Assembly: GCA_017397895.1 (NCBI GenBank)
Contig: JAFQHP010000032.1
Location: forward strand, 159,785-223,784
DNA length: 64,000 bases
Direction: 5' to 3'
Source: Clostridia bacterium
Lineage (GTDB): Bacteria > Bacillota > Clostridia > Christensenellales > Aristaeellaceae
Below are positions 50,002 through 59,503 of this stretch, in pieces. The notes beneath the pieces are model-generated. The model worked only from the letters and a program-made list of their open reading frames with translations, ran no database searches and had not been told where the DNA came from. A program made the position numbers and the translations under genes. Each line of letters starts with the position of its first letter. Positions within the stretch are counted from its first letter, which is position 1.

Positions 50002-52539
50002 GTGCGGGACACTTTTCTGGCCGTGGACGGCAACAGCCTGATGCACCGTGCCTTCCATGCTCTGCCCCTGATGGACGTAGACGGAACCTACACCAATGCG
50101 GTGCACGGTTTTTTATCCATGCTTCTGAAAGCCTGCCAGGAAATCAGCCCCCGCTATATTGCTGTGGCCTTTGATACCCCTGTGCCCACCTTCCGCCACA
50201 CTGCCTATGCCGATTACAAAGCCGGCCGCCGGGCCATGGCGGATGAGCTGCGCAGCCAGTTCCCCATTATGAAAGAGCTGCTTTGCGCCATGAAGCTCGG
50301 TGTGCTTTCCGTTGATGGCTACGAGGCCGACGACGTGCTGGGCACCGTGTCGAAAAAGTGCCAGGCTGCGGGGCTTGACTGCGTTCTGCTCACCGGGGAC
50401 CGGGATGCCCTGCAGTTGATCGGAAGCGGCACCAAAGTGCTCTTCACCCGCAAGGGCATCACCGAATCCACCCTCTTTGACGCTGCCGGGGTGAAGGAAT
50501 ATTTCGGCGTCACCCCCGAACAGGTGACGGACCTCAAGGGCCTTATGGGCGACCAGAGCGACCATATTCCCGGTATTTCCGGGGTGGGCGAAAAGACGGC
50601 GCTGAAGCTACTCAACGAATACCGCACCCTGGAAAACGTTTTGGCTCATGCCGATGAAATCAAGGGCAAGCTGGGTGAAAAGGTGCGGAATAACCGGGAA
50701 ATGGCCACTTTCTCCAAGGACCTGGCCACCATCCGCCCCACTGCGCCCATTGATTTTGACCTGGACAGCTTTGAAGCAAACAAAATGTCCCAGGGCATCC
50801 CGTCCCTTCGCAAATATCAATTGAACGGCATCATCTCCCGCCTGGAAAAGATGACCGGCGATACCGCCGCCCCTGCCGAAGATGAAAAGCCTGTTGAATT
50901 CAAAAAGGAAAGCCTGTCCACCGCAGAAGCCATTGCGGCTTTTGTAAATAGCGCTCAAGGCAAGCCTGCGGCTCTCCACGTTACCCCCACCCACCTGACC
51001 GTGGCCTGCCAGGATACCTGCTATGAAATTGAGCTTTCCATGGATATGCTGTCCATGGGCCTTACCATGGAAGAAGCCTGGGACGCGCTGCGGCCTTTGC
51101 TTTCCCGCCCTTTGTATGTGCACGACGGCAAGCGGCTGTGGCACCTTCTTGCCCAGCAGCACCTGCCCCTGCCGCAGATCGCATGGGATACCATGCTGGC
51201 AGCATATCTTATCAATCCACAGGAAAAAACCTACGCCCTCAGCCACTTCGCTGCCGATGACGCAGGCGGTGTGCTCGCCCTTGCCCTTTCTCAGAAAAAG
51301 CAGCTTTCCGACACCGGTATGCTGGGCCTGATGGAAAACCTGGAAATGCCCCTGATGGAAGTCCTGTTTGAAATGGAAAATGCAGGCTTCCAGGTGGACA
51401 AAAAGGTGCTGGAGGAATTGGGCCGCACCTTCACCGAACAGACCGAAGTATTGAAAAACCAGGTGTACGCCCTGACCGGTGTCAGCGGCTTTAATCTCAA
51501 CAGCACCCAGCAGTTGGGCAAGGTGCTCTTTGAAACCCTTTCCCTGCCCGCCGGTAAAAAGACCAAATCCGGCTATTCCACCGATGCCGAAACCCTGGAA
51601 AATTTGCGGGATATGCATCCCTGTATCGAGCCCATCCTGAAATACCGCCAGGTGGTAAAGCTGAACAGCACCTACATCGACGCGCTGATCCGCAAAACAG
51701 ATGCTTCCGGCCGGGTGCACTCCTTTTTCGACCAGACGGGCACCGCCACCGGCCGTATTTCTTCCAGCGAACCCAATTTGCAGAACATTCCCGTGCGCAC
51801 CCAGATGGGCCGGGAAATCCGCAAGGCTTTTGTTGCAAAACCCGGCCATGTGCTCATCGATGCCGACTATTCCCAGATTGAGCTGCGGGTGCTGGCCCAC
51901 TTTTCCGGGGACCATGCCATGGTGGACGCTTTCCACAAAAACCAGGATATCCATACCCGCACCGCTGCAGAGGTATTTGAAGTACCCATGGATGAAGTGA
52001 CCCCCGCCATGCGCTCCGACGCCAAGGCAGTAAACTTCGGTCTGGTTTACGGCATCAGCGATTTTGGCCTTTCCCGGAACATCGGCATCTCCCGCAAGGA
52101 GGCCGCCGCCTTTATCGAACGCTATTTCGCCCGGTACCCCGGCATCAAGCGCTTTATGGACGATGCTGTGAAAAAAGGCTATGAGATGGGCTATTCCACC
52201 ACCATGATGGGAAGGCGGCGCAATTTGCCGGAATTGAAAGCCTCCAACGCCAATACCCGCAATTTCGGCGAGCGGGCCGCCATGAATACCCCGGTACAGG
52301 GCACTGCCGCCGATATCATCAAGCTTTCCATGGTGAAGGTGTATCAGGCATTGAAAGCGGGCGGCTACCAGGCCAAACTGATTTTGCAGGTGCACGACGA
52401 ACTGATCATCGAAGCCCCGGTGCAGGAAGCGGAAGCCGTATGCTGTCTTTTGCAGGAATGCATGGAGCAGGTCACTGCCCTTTCTGTGCCCCTGGTTGCG
52501 GAAGTAAAATCCGGTGAAAGCTGGTACGAAACCAAATGA
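50002..52539 (+). CDS. polA: DNA polymerase I
   Basis: An 845-residue family A polymerase. The 5' nuclease domain comes first ('FLAVDGNSLMHRAF', 'VSVDGYEADDVLGT', 'LTGDRDALQLI'). The middle 3'-5' exonuclease-like domain lacks clear DEDD residues, so proofreading is probably lost, as in many Bacillota. The polymerase domain has motif A 'DADYSQIELRVLAH' (about residue 620), motif B 'RSDAKAVNFGLVYGIS' and motif C 'QVHDE' (about 796). The start is probably GTG at 50002, six bases past GAGGTG; GTG at 49993 overlaps that site. It is coupled to coaE by an ATGA overlap. Confidence 0.97.
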   Translation: MRDTFLAVDGNSLMHRAFHALPLMDVDGTYTNAVHGFLSMLLKACQEISPRYIAVAFDTPVPTFRHTAYADYKAGRRAMADELRSQFPIMKELLCAMKLGVLSVDGYEADDVLGTVSKKCQAAGLDCVLLTGDRDALQLIGSGTKVLFTRKGITESTLFDAAGVKEYFGVTPEQVTDLKGLMGDQSDHIPGISGVGEKTALKLLNEYRTLENVLAHADEIKGKLGEKVRNNREMATFSKDLATIRPTAPIDFDLDSFEANKMSQGIPSLRKYQLNGIISRLEKMTGDTAAPAEDEKPVEFKKESLSTAEAIAAFVNSAQGKPAALHVTPTHLTVACQDTCYEIELSMDMLSMGLTMEEAWDALRPLLSRPLYVHDGKRLWHLLAQQHLPLPQIAWDTMLAAYLINPQEKTYALSHFAADDAGGVLALALSQKKQLSDTGMLGLMENLEMPLMEVLFEMENAGFQVDKKVLEELGRTFTEQTEVLKNQVYALTGVSGFNLNSTQQLGKVLFETLSLPAGKKTKSGYSTDAETLENLRDMHPCIEPILKYRQVVKLNSTYIDALIRKTDASGRVHSFFDQTGTATGRISSSEPNLQNIPVRTQMGREIRKAFVAKPGHVLIDADYSQIELRVLAHFSGDHAMVDAFHKNQDIHTRTAAEVFEVPMDEVTPAMRSDAKAVNFGLVYGISDFGLSRNIGISRKEAAAFIERYFARYPGIKRFMDDAVKKGYEMGYSTTMMGRRRNLPELKASNANTRNFGERAAMNTPVQGTAADIIKLSMVKVYQALKAGGYQAKLILQVHDELIIEAPVQEAEAVCCLLQECMEQVTALSVPLVAEVKSGESWYETK

Positions 52540-53138
52540 GCAGCTATATCATCGGCCTCACCGGCGGCATTGCCTGCGGCAAAACCAACCTGACCGACGC
52601 TTTGAAAGCTGCCGGCGCACCTGTGGTGGATGCGGACGAAGTATCCCGCCAGGTAACATCTGACGGCGGTGCGGCACTGCCCGCCCTGCGGGAAGCCTTT
52701 GGAGACCGTATCTTTTCCGGCGAAAGCCTGAACCGCAAAGCCCTTGGCGCCCTGGTTTTTTCAAACGAAGAAAAGCGAAAGCAGCTGAACAGCCTTTTGC
52801 ACCCCGTCATCCTTTCGGAATGTGACAGGCTTTTGTCCCTCATTCCGGGTCCCGCCGTATATTCCGTACCGCTGCTTTATGAATGCGGGCTGGAAAAAAG
52901 CTGCCGGGAAGTATGGTGCGCCTACATCCCGCAAAAGGAGCAAATCAGGCGTCTTATGGCCCGGGACGGCATCACAAAGAAGCAAGCGCTGCAAAAAATC
53001 CGCTCCCAGTGGCCCACACTGAAAAAGGCCCGGCTTTCCCATCATGTGATCCGCACCGACGGCACACGGGAAGAAAGCGCACAGAAAGCCGTTGCGCTGT
53101 GGCAAAAAACGCTGCAGCGCCTGTCAGACCATCAATAA
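52536..53138 (+). CDS. coaE: Dephospho-CoA kinase
   Basis: A 200-residue P-loop kinase for the last step of coenzyme A synthesis. 'IGLTGGIACGKT' (residues 6-17) is the Walker A, 'VVDADEVSRQV' the substrate-binding DADxVSR motif, with 'RVPLL...' type VPLLYE block ('SVPLLYECGLE') and the arginine-rich 'RLMARDG' segment. Its ATG overlaps the polA stop by four bases. polA-coaE adjacency is usual in Bacillota. Confidence 0.96.
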   Translation: MSSYIIGLTGGIACGKTNLTDALKAAGAPVVDADEVSRQVTSDGGAALPALREAFGDRIFSGESLNRKALGALVFSNEEKRKQLNSLLHPVILSECDRLLSLIPGPAVYSVPLLYECGLEKSCREVWCAYIPQKEQIRRLMARDGITKKQALQKIRSQWPTLKKARLSHHVIRTDGTREESAQKAVALWQKTLQRLSDHQ

Positions 53139-53150
53139 AGGAGAACCGTT

Positions 53151-53900
53151 TTGAACACATTTCCCCCTCCCCCCGATATGCAGGGCTATCAGCCGCCGGA
53201 ACGAAACCGCCGCGCCCAGCGCACGCAGCAGCCTTCCGCTCCTGCCGCCCCTGCCCCTGTACGCAGGAAAAAGAAAAAACGCCCCCTTATCACGCCCTGG
53301 CAATGGGCGGTGCTTGGGGTATTGGCGCTATGCCTGATCATTGCCGTCATTTCTTCCGTCAGCGCGCAAAACAGTCTCACTGCCCTGCGGGAAGAAAGGG
53401 CCGCCTCAGAAAAGGCCTGGCAGCAGGAGATAGCCCGGCACAAGGTGCTCTATGAGGACGAAATCCGCTATTATGCCGCCGTCAACAATATCGACCCTGC
53501 CTTTGTGGCCGCCGTGATCAAGCGGGAAAGCGATTATGACCCCTACGCCGTCAGTAATAAAGGCGCGCGGGGCCTGATGCAGTTCATGCCCGATTCCTTT
53601 GAATGGATTGCCCCAAAATTCGGCATAGCATCCACGGATTTTGATGCCATCTATCAGCCGGAAAACGCCATCAAAATGGGCTGCTATCTGCTGAAATACA
53701 TCAGCGATAAATATGACGGCGATCCCATACTCATCGCCTGCGCCTATCATGCCGGCTGGGGCAATGTCAACAGCTGGCTGAAAAAATACTCCTCCAACGG
53801 CAAAACCCTCACCATCAATGAAATTCCCATGGATGATACCAAATATTATGCCAGAAAGGTATTGGAAGCCTATGCGATCTATCAGCAGCATCATTATTAA
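53151..53900 (+). CDS. Membrane-anchored lytic transglycosylase (SLT domain)
   Basis: A 249-residue protein. A Pro/Arg/Lys-rich cytoplasmic head is followed by one membrane helix (about residues 50-71) and a short coil. The SLT domain then follows with catalytic glutamate E126 in 'VIKRESDYDPYAVS', 'GARGLMQFMP' and 'ACAYHAGWGNV'. It cleaves the glycan strand of peptidoglycan outside the membrane. The start is TTG at 53151, seven bases past AAGGAG. It overlaps the start of the peptide-binding protein gene by 29 bases. Confidence 0.9.
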   Translation: MNTFPPPPDMQGYQPPERNRRAQRTQQPSAPAAPAPVRRKKKKRPLITPWQWAVLGVLALCLIIAVISSVSAQNSLTALREERAASEKAWQQEIARHKVLYEDEIRYYAAVNNIDPAFVAAVIKRESDYDPYAVSNKGARGLMQFMPDSFEWIAPKFGIASTDFDAIYQPENAIKMGCYLLKYISDKYDGDPILIACAYHAGWGNVNSWLKKYSSNGKTLTINEIPMDDTKYYARKVLEAYAIYQQHHY

Positions 53901-55416
53901 AGCCATCTGCCTTTCCGTGTGCCTGTGTCTGCTTTTTTCCTCTGCCCTTGCCATGGATGAAGAGCTGACGCTGGGCATTATCTCCGTCAAAACAACCAGG
54001 CTGAACCCCCTGACGGCAGAAGAGAGGGAGTTCCAATCCCTCACCGCCCTGATTTATGAAGGGCTGTACCAATTGGACGATGAATACAAGCATGACGAAT
54101 GCCTGATAAAAAGCTGCTCCATTGACGGCAAGAAATGGCACATCACCCTGCGGGATGACATCTACTTCCATGACGGCAGCCCCGTTACTGCCTATGACGT
54201 GGTAGCCACCATCAACGAAATTCTGCGCCTGGCCAACGAAGGCAAGGGCCAGTATGCTCAGCTGAAATACATCGTTACCGAAGCCGCCGCCAACGAAGCC
54301 TCTTCCCTGGTGCTGACGGTGAACCGTCCATACCTGGGCGTTTATTACGCCCTCACTTTCCCCGTGCTTCCCGCATCCCAGGTGCAGGCGGATAACCCTG
54401 TGGGCAGCGGCCCCTACAAGGTGGATTCCTTTTCCCCCGGCAATTACCTTTACCTTTCTGCCAACGAAAACTGGCACAACGATACCCCGTACGTCAAGCG
54501 CATCAATGTGACCCTCAAGGATACCAACCGTTCCCTCATTGATGATTACGAATTCAACCGGGTGGACGCCGCCATTACCCGCTCCGCTTCCGCCGGGCAG
54601 TACCGCACCGGTCTTACCAACCTGAACATCACCTACCGCACCCGCCAGCTTGAAACCCTGCTGATGAACAGCAACAAAATTGCCTTCCCCCTGGATGACG
54701 AAAAAGTGCGGCTTGCGGTACGCTATGCCATCGATGTGGACGCCATCTGCAATAATGTATACACCGGCATGGCCACCCGCACCGATACGCCCTTTCCTTC
54801 CGGCACCTGGATGTACAACGAAAACATCACCACCTATGAATACAATCCCGAAAAAGCCAGGGAGCTGCTGAAGGAAGCCGGCTGGGAGGATCTGGACGGC
54901 GACGGCGTGCTGGACAAGATTGTCAACGACGAAAACAAGCGTCTGCACCTGCGGCTGTGGACCTATGAGGAACAGGACAACAATGTGCGGGAGCAGGCCT
55001 GCGCCATGATCAAAAACATGCTGGAGGAAGTGGGCTTTGAAATCAAGCTGGAGGTTCGCACCTTCGCCGGCGTGAAGGAAAGCCTGCAGGCCCGCAATTT
55101 CGATTTGTGCCTGGCCGCCTACCAGATGGACGTGGTGCCGGACCCCGGCTTCCTGCTCATGAGCAGCAATACCGGCAACTATGTATCCTACAAATCCTCC
55201 GAAATGGATAAATTGTTCAAGGAACTGCGCACCTGTATGGATTTTGACAGGTACCAATCCCTGCTCTACGAAATCCAGGAAGTATACGCCCGGGATAATC
55301 CCTTCATCTGCCTCTATTACCGCAACGGCGCCCTGCTCACAAGAAAAGTCTTCACCAATGAACGGGACACCCGGGAGCCGGAAATCCTCCGGGGCATCGA
55401 ATCCATCAGCAACTAA
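53872..55416 (+). CDS. ABC transporter substrate-binding protein, peptide/nickel type (SBP family 5)
   Basis: A 514-residue secreted protein. It has an N-terminal signal peptide ('KAICLSVCLCLLFSSALA'); a lipobox cysteine is not certain. The body matches SBP_bac_5 (OppA/DppA-like): 'LTALIYEGLYQLDD', 'WHITLRDDIYFHDGSPVTAYDV', 'NPVGSGPYKV' and 'NPEKARELLKEAGW'. No permease or ATPase genes are adjacent, so it may be an orphan receptor. ATG at 53872 is inside the previous gene, with TTGGAAG as a weak Shine-Dalgarno site; more upstream starts would not give a signal peptide at the N terminus. Confidence 0.88.
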   Translation: MRSISSIIIKAICLSVCLCLLFSSALAMDEELTLGIISVKTTRLNPLTAEEREFQSLTALIYEGLYQLDDEYKHDECLIKSCSIDGKKWHITLRDDIYFHDGSPVTAYDVVATINEILRLANEGKGQYAQLKYIVTEAAANEASSLVLTVNRPYLGVYYALTFPVLPASQVQADNPVGSGPYKVDSFSPGNYLYLSANENWHNDTPYVKRINVTLKDTNRSLIDDYEFNRVDAAITRSASAGQYRTGLTNLNITYRTRQLETLLMNSNKIAFPLDDEKVRLAVRYAIDVDAICNNVYTGMATRTDTPFPSGTWMYNENITTYEYNPEKARELLKEAGWEDLDGDGVLDKIVNDENKRLHLRLWTYEEQDNNVREQACAMIKNMLEEVGFEIKLEVRTFAGVKESLQARNFDLCLAAYQMDVVPDPGFLLMSSNTGNYVSYKSSEMDKLFKELRTCMDFDRYQSLLYEIQEVYARDNPFICLYYRNGALLTRKVFTNERDTREPEILRGIESISN

Positions 55417-55463
55417 CCCCAACCTTTCGCATAGAATGAATGCGAAAGGAGCGGATGCAAGAT

Positions 55464-55715
55464 ATGAGCCTTTCTGAGCTGCGTACCAAGGACGTGGTCA
55501 ACACCCTGGACGGCAAGCGCCTGGGAAAAGTGATGGATATTGAGTTCAATGTGTACACCGGCCAGGTGGAGGCGCTGGTGGTGCCGGGAGAATTCAGAAT
55601 TTCCGACGCCATCAAGGGCGAAAAAAGCGGCATTGTCATTCCCTGGTGCCGCATCTGCAAGATCGGCGAAAATGTGATCCTGGTACAGCTGGAGGAAATG
55701 GACGAAAGCAATTGA
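55464..55715 (+). CDS. ylmC: YlmC/YmxH family PRC-barrel protein
   Basis: An 83-residue PRC-barrel protein: 'MSLSELRTKDVVNTLDGKRLGKVMDIEFN', and 'VIPWCRICKIGENVILVQL' close the barrel. The YlmC/YmxH family is widespread in endospore formers and is annotated as sporulation-linked, with the biochemical role unproven. AAAGGAG lies at 55445-55451; the ATG at 55464 is 12 bases away and matches the family start, while the ATG at 55455 is only three bases away. Either is possible. Confidence 0.85.
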   Translation: MSLSELRTKDVVNTLDGKRLGKVMDIEFNVYTGQVEALVVPGEFRISDAIKGEKSGIVIPWCRICKIGENVILVQLEEMDESN

Positions 55716-55734
55716 ATTTCCCGTTGTTTTCCGC

Positions 55735-55763
55735 TGGACAAAAGCGTTTTTCCCCGTTATAAT
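55735..55763 (+). promoter_or_regulatory. Sigma-A promoter of nrdR
   Basis: TGGACA at 55735-55740, a 17-base spacer and TATAAT at 55758-55763, about 44 bases before the start codon. Confidence 0.85.
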
Positions 55764-55806
55764 AAGGAATACATTCCCATGGAAGAAAACAAAGGATGGT
55801 ACGATT

Positions 55807-56271
55807 ATGAAATGCCAGTTCTGTAATTGCGCTGACAGCCGTGTGGTGGACTCCCGTCCCACCGATGACGGCAATTCCATTCGCCGCCGCCGTGAGTGCA
55901 TCAATTGCGGCCGCCGCTTCACCACCTATGAAAAGGTGGAGGTTCAGCAGCTGCTGGTAATCAAAAAGGACAACAGCCGGGAACTGTTTGACGCCCAGAA
56001 GGTGCGCAGCGGTATCATTGCCGCCTGCCACAAGCGCCCTGTTTCCGCCGCCGATATTGAAAAGATTGTCAATTCCATCGAGCAGCTGGCCTACAACAAC
56101 CTGCAGGCTGAAATCACCACCCGCCAGATCGGCGAAATGATCATGGAAGAATTGCGCAAGCTGGACGAAGTGGCCTACATCCGCTTTGCCTCCGTTTACC
56201 GTTCCTTCACCGATGTACCCACCTTCATGCGGGAGCTCAAATCCCTGGTGCAGGACCGGGACAAGAAATAA
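55807..56271 (+). CDS. nrdR: Transcriptional repressor NrdR
   Basis: A 154-residue NrdR. The zinc ribbon uses C3, C6, C31 and C34, followed by an ATP-cone (about residues 46-136) that senses the ATP/dATP balance. It represses ribonucleotide reductase genes through paired NrdR boxes; none of those targets is in the window. AAAGGATGG precedes the ATG and it has its own promoter. Confidence 0.97.
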   Translation: MKCQFCNCADSRVVDSRPTDDGNSIRRRRECINCGRRFTTYEKVEVQQLLVIKKDNSRELFDAQKVRSGIIAACHKRPVSAADIEKIVNSIEQLAYNNLQAEITTRQIGEMIMEELRKLDEVAYIRFASVYRSFTDVPTFMRELKSLVQDRDKK

Positions 56272-56285
56272 TTTTCCATAATTTG

Positions 56286-56321
56286 CAGCCGTCTGCCCTC
56301 TGGCGGAATGGCTGTTTTTTT
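56286..56321 (+). terminator. Terminator after nrdR
   Basis: An imperfect stem CAGCC/GGCTG with inner GCC/GGC pairs (56286-56314) is followed by seven Ts. Confidence 0.75.
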
Positions 56322-56374
56322 GATGTTTCAGCCAAAAATGCCCAAAATATGGCCCTTCCTTCCCTTTTTTCACA

Positions 56375-56403
56375 TGGACGGCGTTTTTTCGTTATGATAT
56401 AAT
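56375..56403 (+). promoter_or_regulatory. Promoter of glgP
   Basis: TATAAT at 56398-56403 with TG at the extended -10 position, and TGGACG at 56375-56380, a 17-base spacer between them. Confidence 0.7.
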
Positions 56404-56456
56404 ACCAATCTGAGCCATACTATCTTCTGCCGGGCTCAAAAGAACGGAGGTCAACT

Positions 56457-58883
56457 ATGCCAACCACGAAGTTTGACAAGGATTCCATCAAGCAATCCAT
56501 TATCAGCAAGCTCCTGCGCTACAACGGCCGCACCCTGCAGGACGCCACCGATCAGATGATCTACAACGCCGTGGCCGCCACCGTGCGGGACCAGATCATG
56601 CAGAAATGGACTGCCTACCGTGAAAAGGATAAGCACTACGACGGCAAGCGTCTTTACTACCTGTCCGTCGAATTTCTCACCGGCCGCAGCCTGCACTGCA
56701 ATATCCTGAACCTGTGCTCTTCCAAGGCCTATCAGGATGCACTGGACGAGCTGGGCATTGATTTCAGCCGCATTTTCCAGGAAGAACCGGAACCCGGCCT
56801 GGGCAACGGCGGCCTGGGCCGTCTGGCTGCCTGCTTTATGGACAGCCTTTCTTCCCTGTCCCTGCCCGCCATGGGCTGCACCATCCGCTACGAATACGGC
56901 CTGTTCCGCCAGCGCATCATCAACGGCCAGCAGGTGGAAGTGCCGGACGATTGGCTGGTGAACGGCAATGTGTGGGAAGTGCCCGCCATGGAAGACGTGT
57001 GCGAAGTGCACTTTGGCGGTTATGTGCATGAAGAGGATGTGGACGGCCGCCGCATTTTCACCCTCAAGGATTATACCACCGTGGAAGCCGTTCCCTATGA
57101 CATTCCCATCGTGGGCTATGATCTGGAAACGGTAAACAGCCTGCGTATGTGGCGGGCCCGCTCCCCCAAGACGCTGGACTTTGCCGCCTTCTCCTCCGGT
57201 CAGTACGGCCGGGCCATCCAGGAAAAGGAACTGGCTTCCGTCATCAGCAAGGTGCTTTATCCCGAAGACAATCATGAAGAAGGCAAAAAGCTACGTCTGC
57301 GTCAGCATTATTTCTTCACCAGTGCCACCCTGCAGTACGCCCTGAAGGATTTCAAGCGCCGCTTTGGCACCAATTTCCGTCTGCTGCCGGAAAAGATGAC
57401 CATCCACATCAACGACACCCATCCCGGCCTTGCCATTCCCGAGCTGATGCGCCTTTTGATCGACCAGGAAGGCCTGGGCTGGGACGAAGCCAGCTGGATC
57501 GTGCAGCACACGGTTGCCTACACCAACCATACCATCATGAGCGAGGCTCTGGAAAAGTGGCCTGAAGCCATGATGAAGAAGCTGCTGCCCCGTATTTACA
57601 TGATCCTGGAAGAAATCAACCGCCGCGTGTGCGGCCGTCTGGCTGATCATTATCAGAACGGCCACGATCCCCGCATTGCCCGCATGGCCATCAATGCCTA
57701 TGACATGGTGCATATGGCTAACCTGTGCGTCGCCATGAGCTATTCCGTCAACGGCGTGTCCCAGCTCCACGGCGACATCCTGAAAAAGGATACCTTCCAC
57801 GATTATTATGAATTCATGCCCGAAAAGTTCTCCGCCATCACCAACGGTATCACCCACCGGCGGTGGCTGATGAACGCCAACCCCAAGCTGACCCATCTCA
57901 TCTGCGATACCATCGGCGACAAGTGGATCCGGAATCCTCAGCTTCTGAAGGAACTTTTGCCCTCCAAGGACAATGAAGCCTTCCGCAAGGAATTTGAACA
58001 GATCAAGTACGAAAACAAAAAGCGCTTCTCTGATCTGCTCATGCGGCGCCAGAAGATGGACATCGCCCCCGAATTCATGTTCGACGTGCAGGCCAAGCGC
58101 CTCCATGAATACAAGCGCCAGCTGCTGAACGCTTTGCACATCATGGTGCTCTACAACCGCATCATGGATGACCCCAATTTCACCATGACCCCCCGCTGCT
58201 TCGTTTTCGGTGCCAAGGCCAGCCCCGGCTATTACCTGGCCAAGCAGATCATCCGCATGATCGTGGCCATTTCCAAGCTGATCGAACGCACCCCCCGGGC
58301 CAAGCAGTTCCTGAAGGTGGTGTTCCTGGAAAACTACGACGTGTCCAGCGCTGAAATGCTGATGCCCGCCGCCGATCTTTCCGAACAGCTGTCCACCGCC
58401 AGTAAGGAAGCCAGCGGCACCGGCAACATGAAGTTCATGATGAACGGCGCGGTCACCATCGGCACCATGGACGGCGCCAATGTGGAAATCGCAGAACAAG
58501 TGGGCATGGATAACATCTACATCTTCGGTATGCGCTCCGATACGGTGGTGGATCTGTACCGGGAAGGCACCTACTCCCCCATGCACATCTACGAAACCAA
58601 TGCGGAAATCCGCCGTGCCCTCACCCAGATCATCGACGGCACCCTCTTCCCCGAAAACCCCGCTACCCTGCAGGATATCTATCACAACCTGCTCTTTAGC
58701 GATCCCTACTTCGTGCTGAAGGATTTCGGCTCCTATTCCATGGCCCAGCGCCGTGTGGATGAAGACTACCAGAACCGGGAAAAGTGGCTGAAGATGGCCA
58801 TCACCAACACCGCCATGTCCGGTATCTTCTCCTCCGACCGCACCATCCAGGAATACAACGATCAGATCTGGCACCTGAAGTAA
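56457..58883 (+). CDS. glgP: Glycogen/starch phosphorylase, full length
   Basis: An 808-residue glycosyltransferase family 35 enzyme that releases glucose-1-phosphate from alpha-glucans. 'GNGGLGRLAACFMDS' and 'PYDIPIVGYD' are N-terminal family blocks. The PLP lysine is in 'EASGTGNMKFMMNGAVTIGT' at about residue 659. ACGGAGG precedes the ATG, and it has its own promoter. A second phosphorylase gene on the other strand begins near the right edge; the two proteins differ clearly, so this is not a recent duplication. Confidence 0.97.
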   Translation: MPTTKFDKDSIKQSIISKLLRYNGRTLQDATDQMIYNAVAATVRDQIMQKWTAYREKDKHYDGKRLYYLSVEFLTGRSLHCNILNLCSSKAYQDALDELGIDFSRIFQEEPEPGLGNGGLGRLAACFMDSLSSLSLPAMGCTIRYEYGLFRQRIINGQQVEVPDDWLVNGNVWEVPAMEDVCEVHFGGYVHEEDVDGRRIFTLKDYTTVEAVPYDIPIVGYDLETVNSLRMWRARSPKTLDFAAFSSGQYGRAIQEKELASVISKVLYPEDNHEEGKKLRLRQHYFFTSATLQYALKDFKRRFGTNFRLLPEKMTIHINDTHPGLAIPELMRLLIDQEGLGWDEASWIVQHTVAYTNHTIMSEALEKWPEAMMKKLLPRIYMILEEINRRVCGRLADHYQNGHDPRIARMAINAYDMVHMANLCVAMSYSVNGVSQLHGDILKKDTFHDYYEFMPEKFSAITNGITHRRWLMNANPKLTHLICDTIGDKWIRNPQLLKELLPSKDNEAFRKEFEQIKYENKKRFSDLLMRRQKMDIAPEFMFDVQAKRLHEYKRQLLNALHIMVLYNRIMDDPNFTMTPRCFVFGAKASPGYYLAKQIIRMIVAISKLIERTPRAKQFLKVVFLENYDVSSAEMLMPAADLSEQLSTASKEASGTGNMKFMMNGAVTIGTMDGANVEIAEQVGMDNIYIFGMRSDTVVDLYREGTYSPMHIYETNAEIRRALTQIIDGTLFPENPATLQDIYHNLLFSDPYFVLKDFGSYSMAQRRVDEDYQNREKWLKMAITNTAMSGIFSSDRTIQEYNDQIWHLK

Positions 58884-58907
58884 GCCATCCAAGAAAGGAT
58901 TTTCACC

Positions 58908-59435
58908 ATGCTGGAAAACGTGCTGCTGGATCATTTTGCCGCATACCCCGATATGCAGCCCCAGGACGCTGTGAAGCTGGTCTACCAGCACACCTTCGGC
59001 CCCGGGCATATGATCCGGGATGCAAAAAAAGCGGCGCTTATGCTCCAGCAGGAAATGGCGTCCCTTCCCCCTGTGGACAGAAAAGAACCCTTGTATGAAT
59101 CCATCGGCAACGGCCTTTGCCGGCTGAACCTTCGTCCCTGTGTGGAAAAGGGCATCGACAGCCCCTTCATCCTGCGGCTGTTCCTGGAAGCAGCCCAGTC
59201 CACCACCGCCACGAAAAAGGAACTGCGGCAAAATCTGCGGGTGCTGCAAAAGCTGGCAGAAGAGGACGAAACACCCTTCGAGGCCATTGAGCTGGATGTC
59301 TTCATGCTCCAATATGAACAAAAGGGCTATCCCACCACCCACCACTCCGATATCTACCGGGCTGCCTATGCCCCGGCCTACCGTGTGGTGATCCAGAAAA
59401 AACTGAAGGATGCCCTGAAAGCCCTTCGTAAATAA
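58908..59435 (+). CDS. Conserved protein of unknown function
   Basis: A 175-residue soluble protein without signal or membrane segment. It starts 'MLENVLLDHFAAYPDMQPQDAVKLVYQHTFGPGHMI' and has 'GLCRLNL' and 'YPTTHHSDIYRAAYAPAYRVV' blocks. I have seen this pattern (H-Q-x-x-FG-x-GH-M and H-S-x-x-Y-R-x-A-Y-x-P-x-Y-R) in uncharacterised clostridial proteins. Conserved histidines and arginines suggest a phosphate- or nucleotide-binding role, but that is speculation. It follows glgP by 24 bases, with AGAAAGGA before the ATG, and is probably co-transcribed. Confidence 0.7.
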   Translation: MLENVLLDHFAAYPDMQPQDAVKLVYQHTFGPGHMIRDAKKAALMLQQEMASLPPVDRKEPLYESIGNGLCRLNLRPCVEKGIDSPFILRLFLEAAQSTTATKKELRQNLRVLQKLAEEDETPFEAIELDVFMLQYEQKGYPTTHHSDIYRAAYAPAYRVVIQKKLKDALKALRK

Positions 59436-59503
59436 AAGAGGATTCCTTGCTTTCCTTCGGGAAGGCAAGAATTTCTCTTTCCCCGGAAAGGAGATGAGAT
59501 CAA

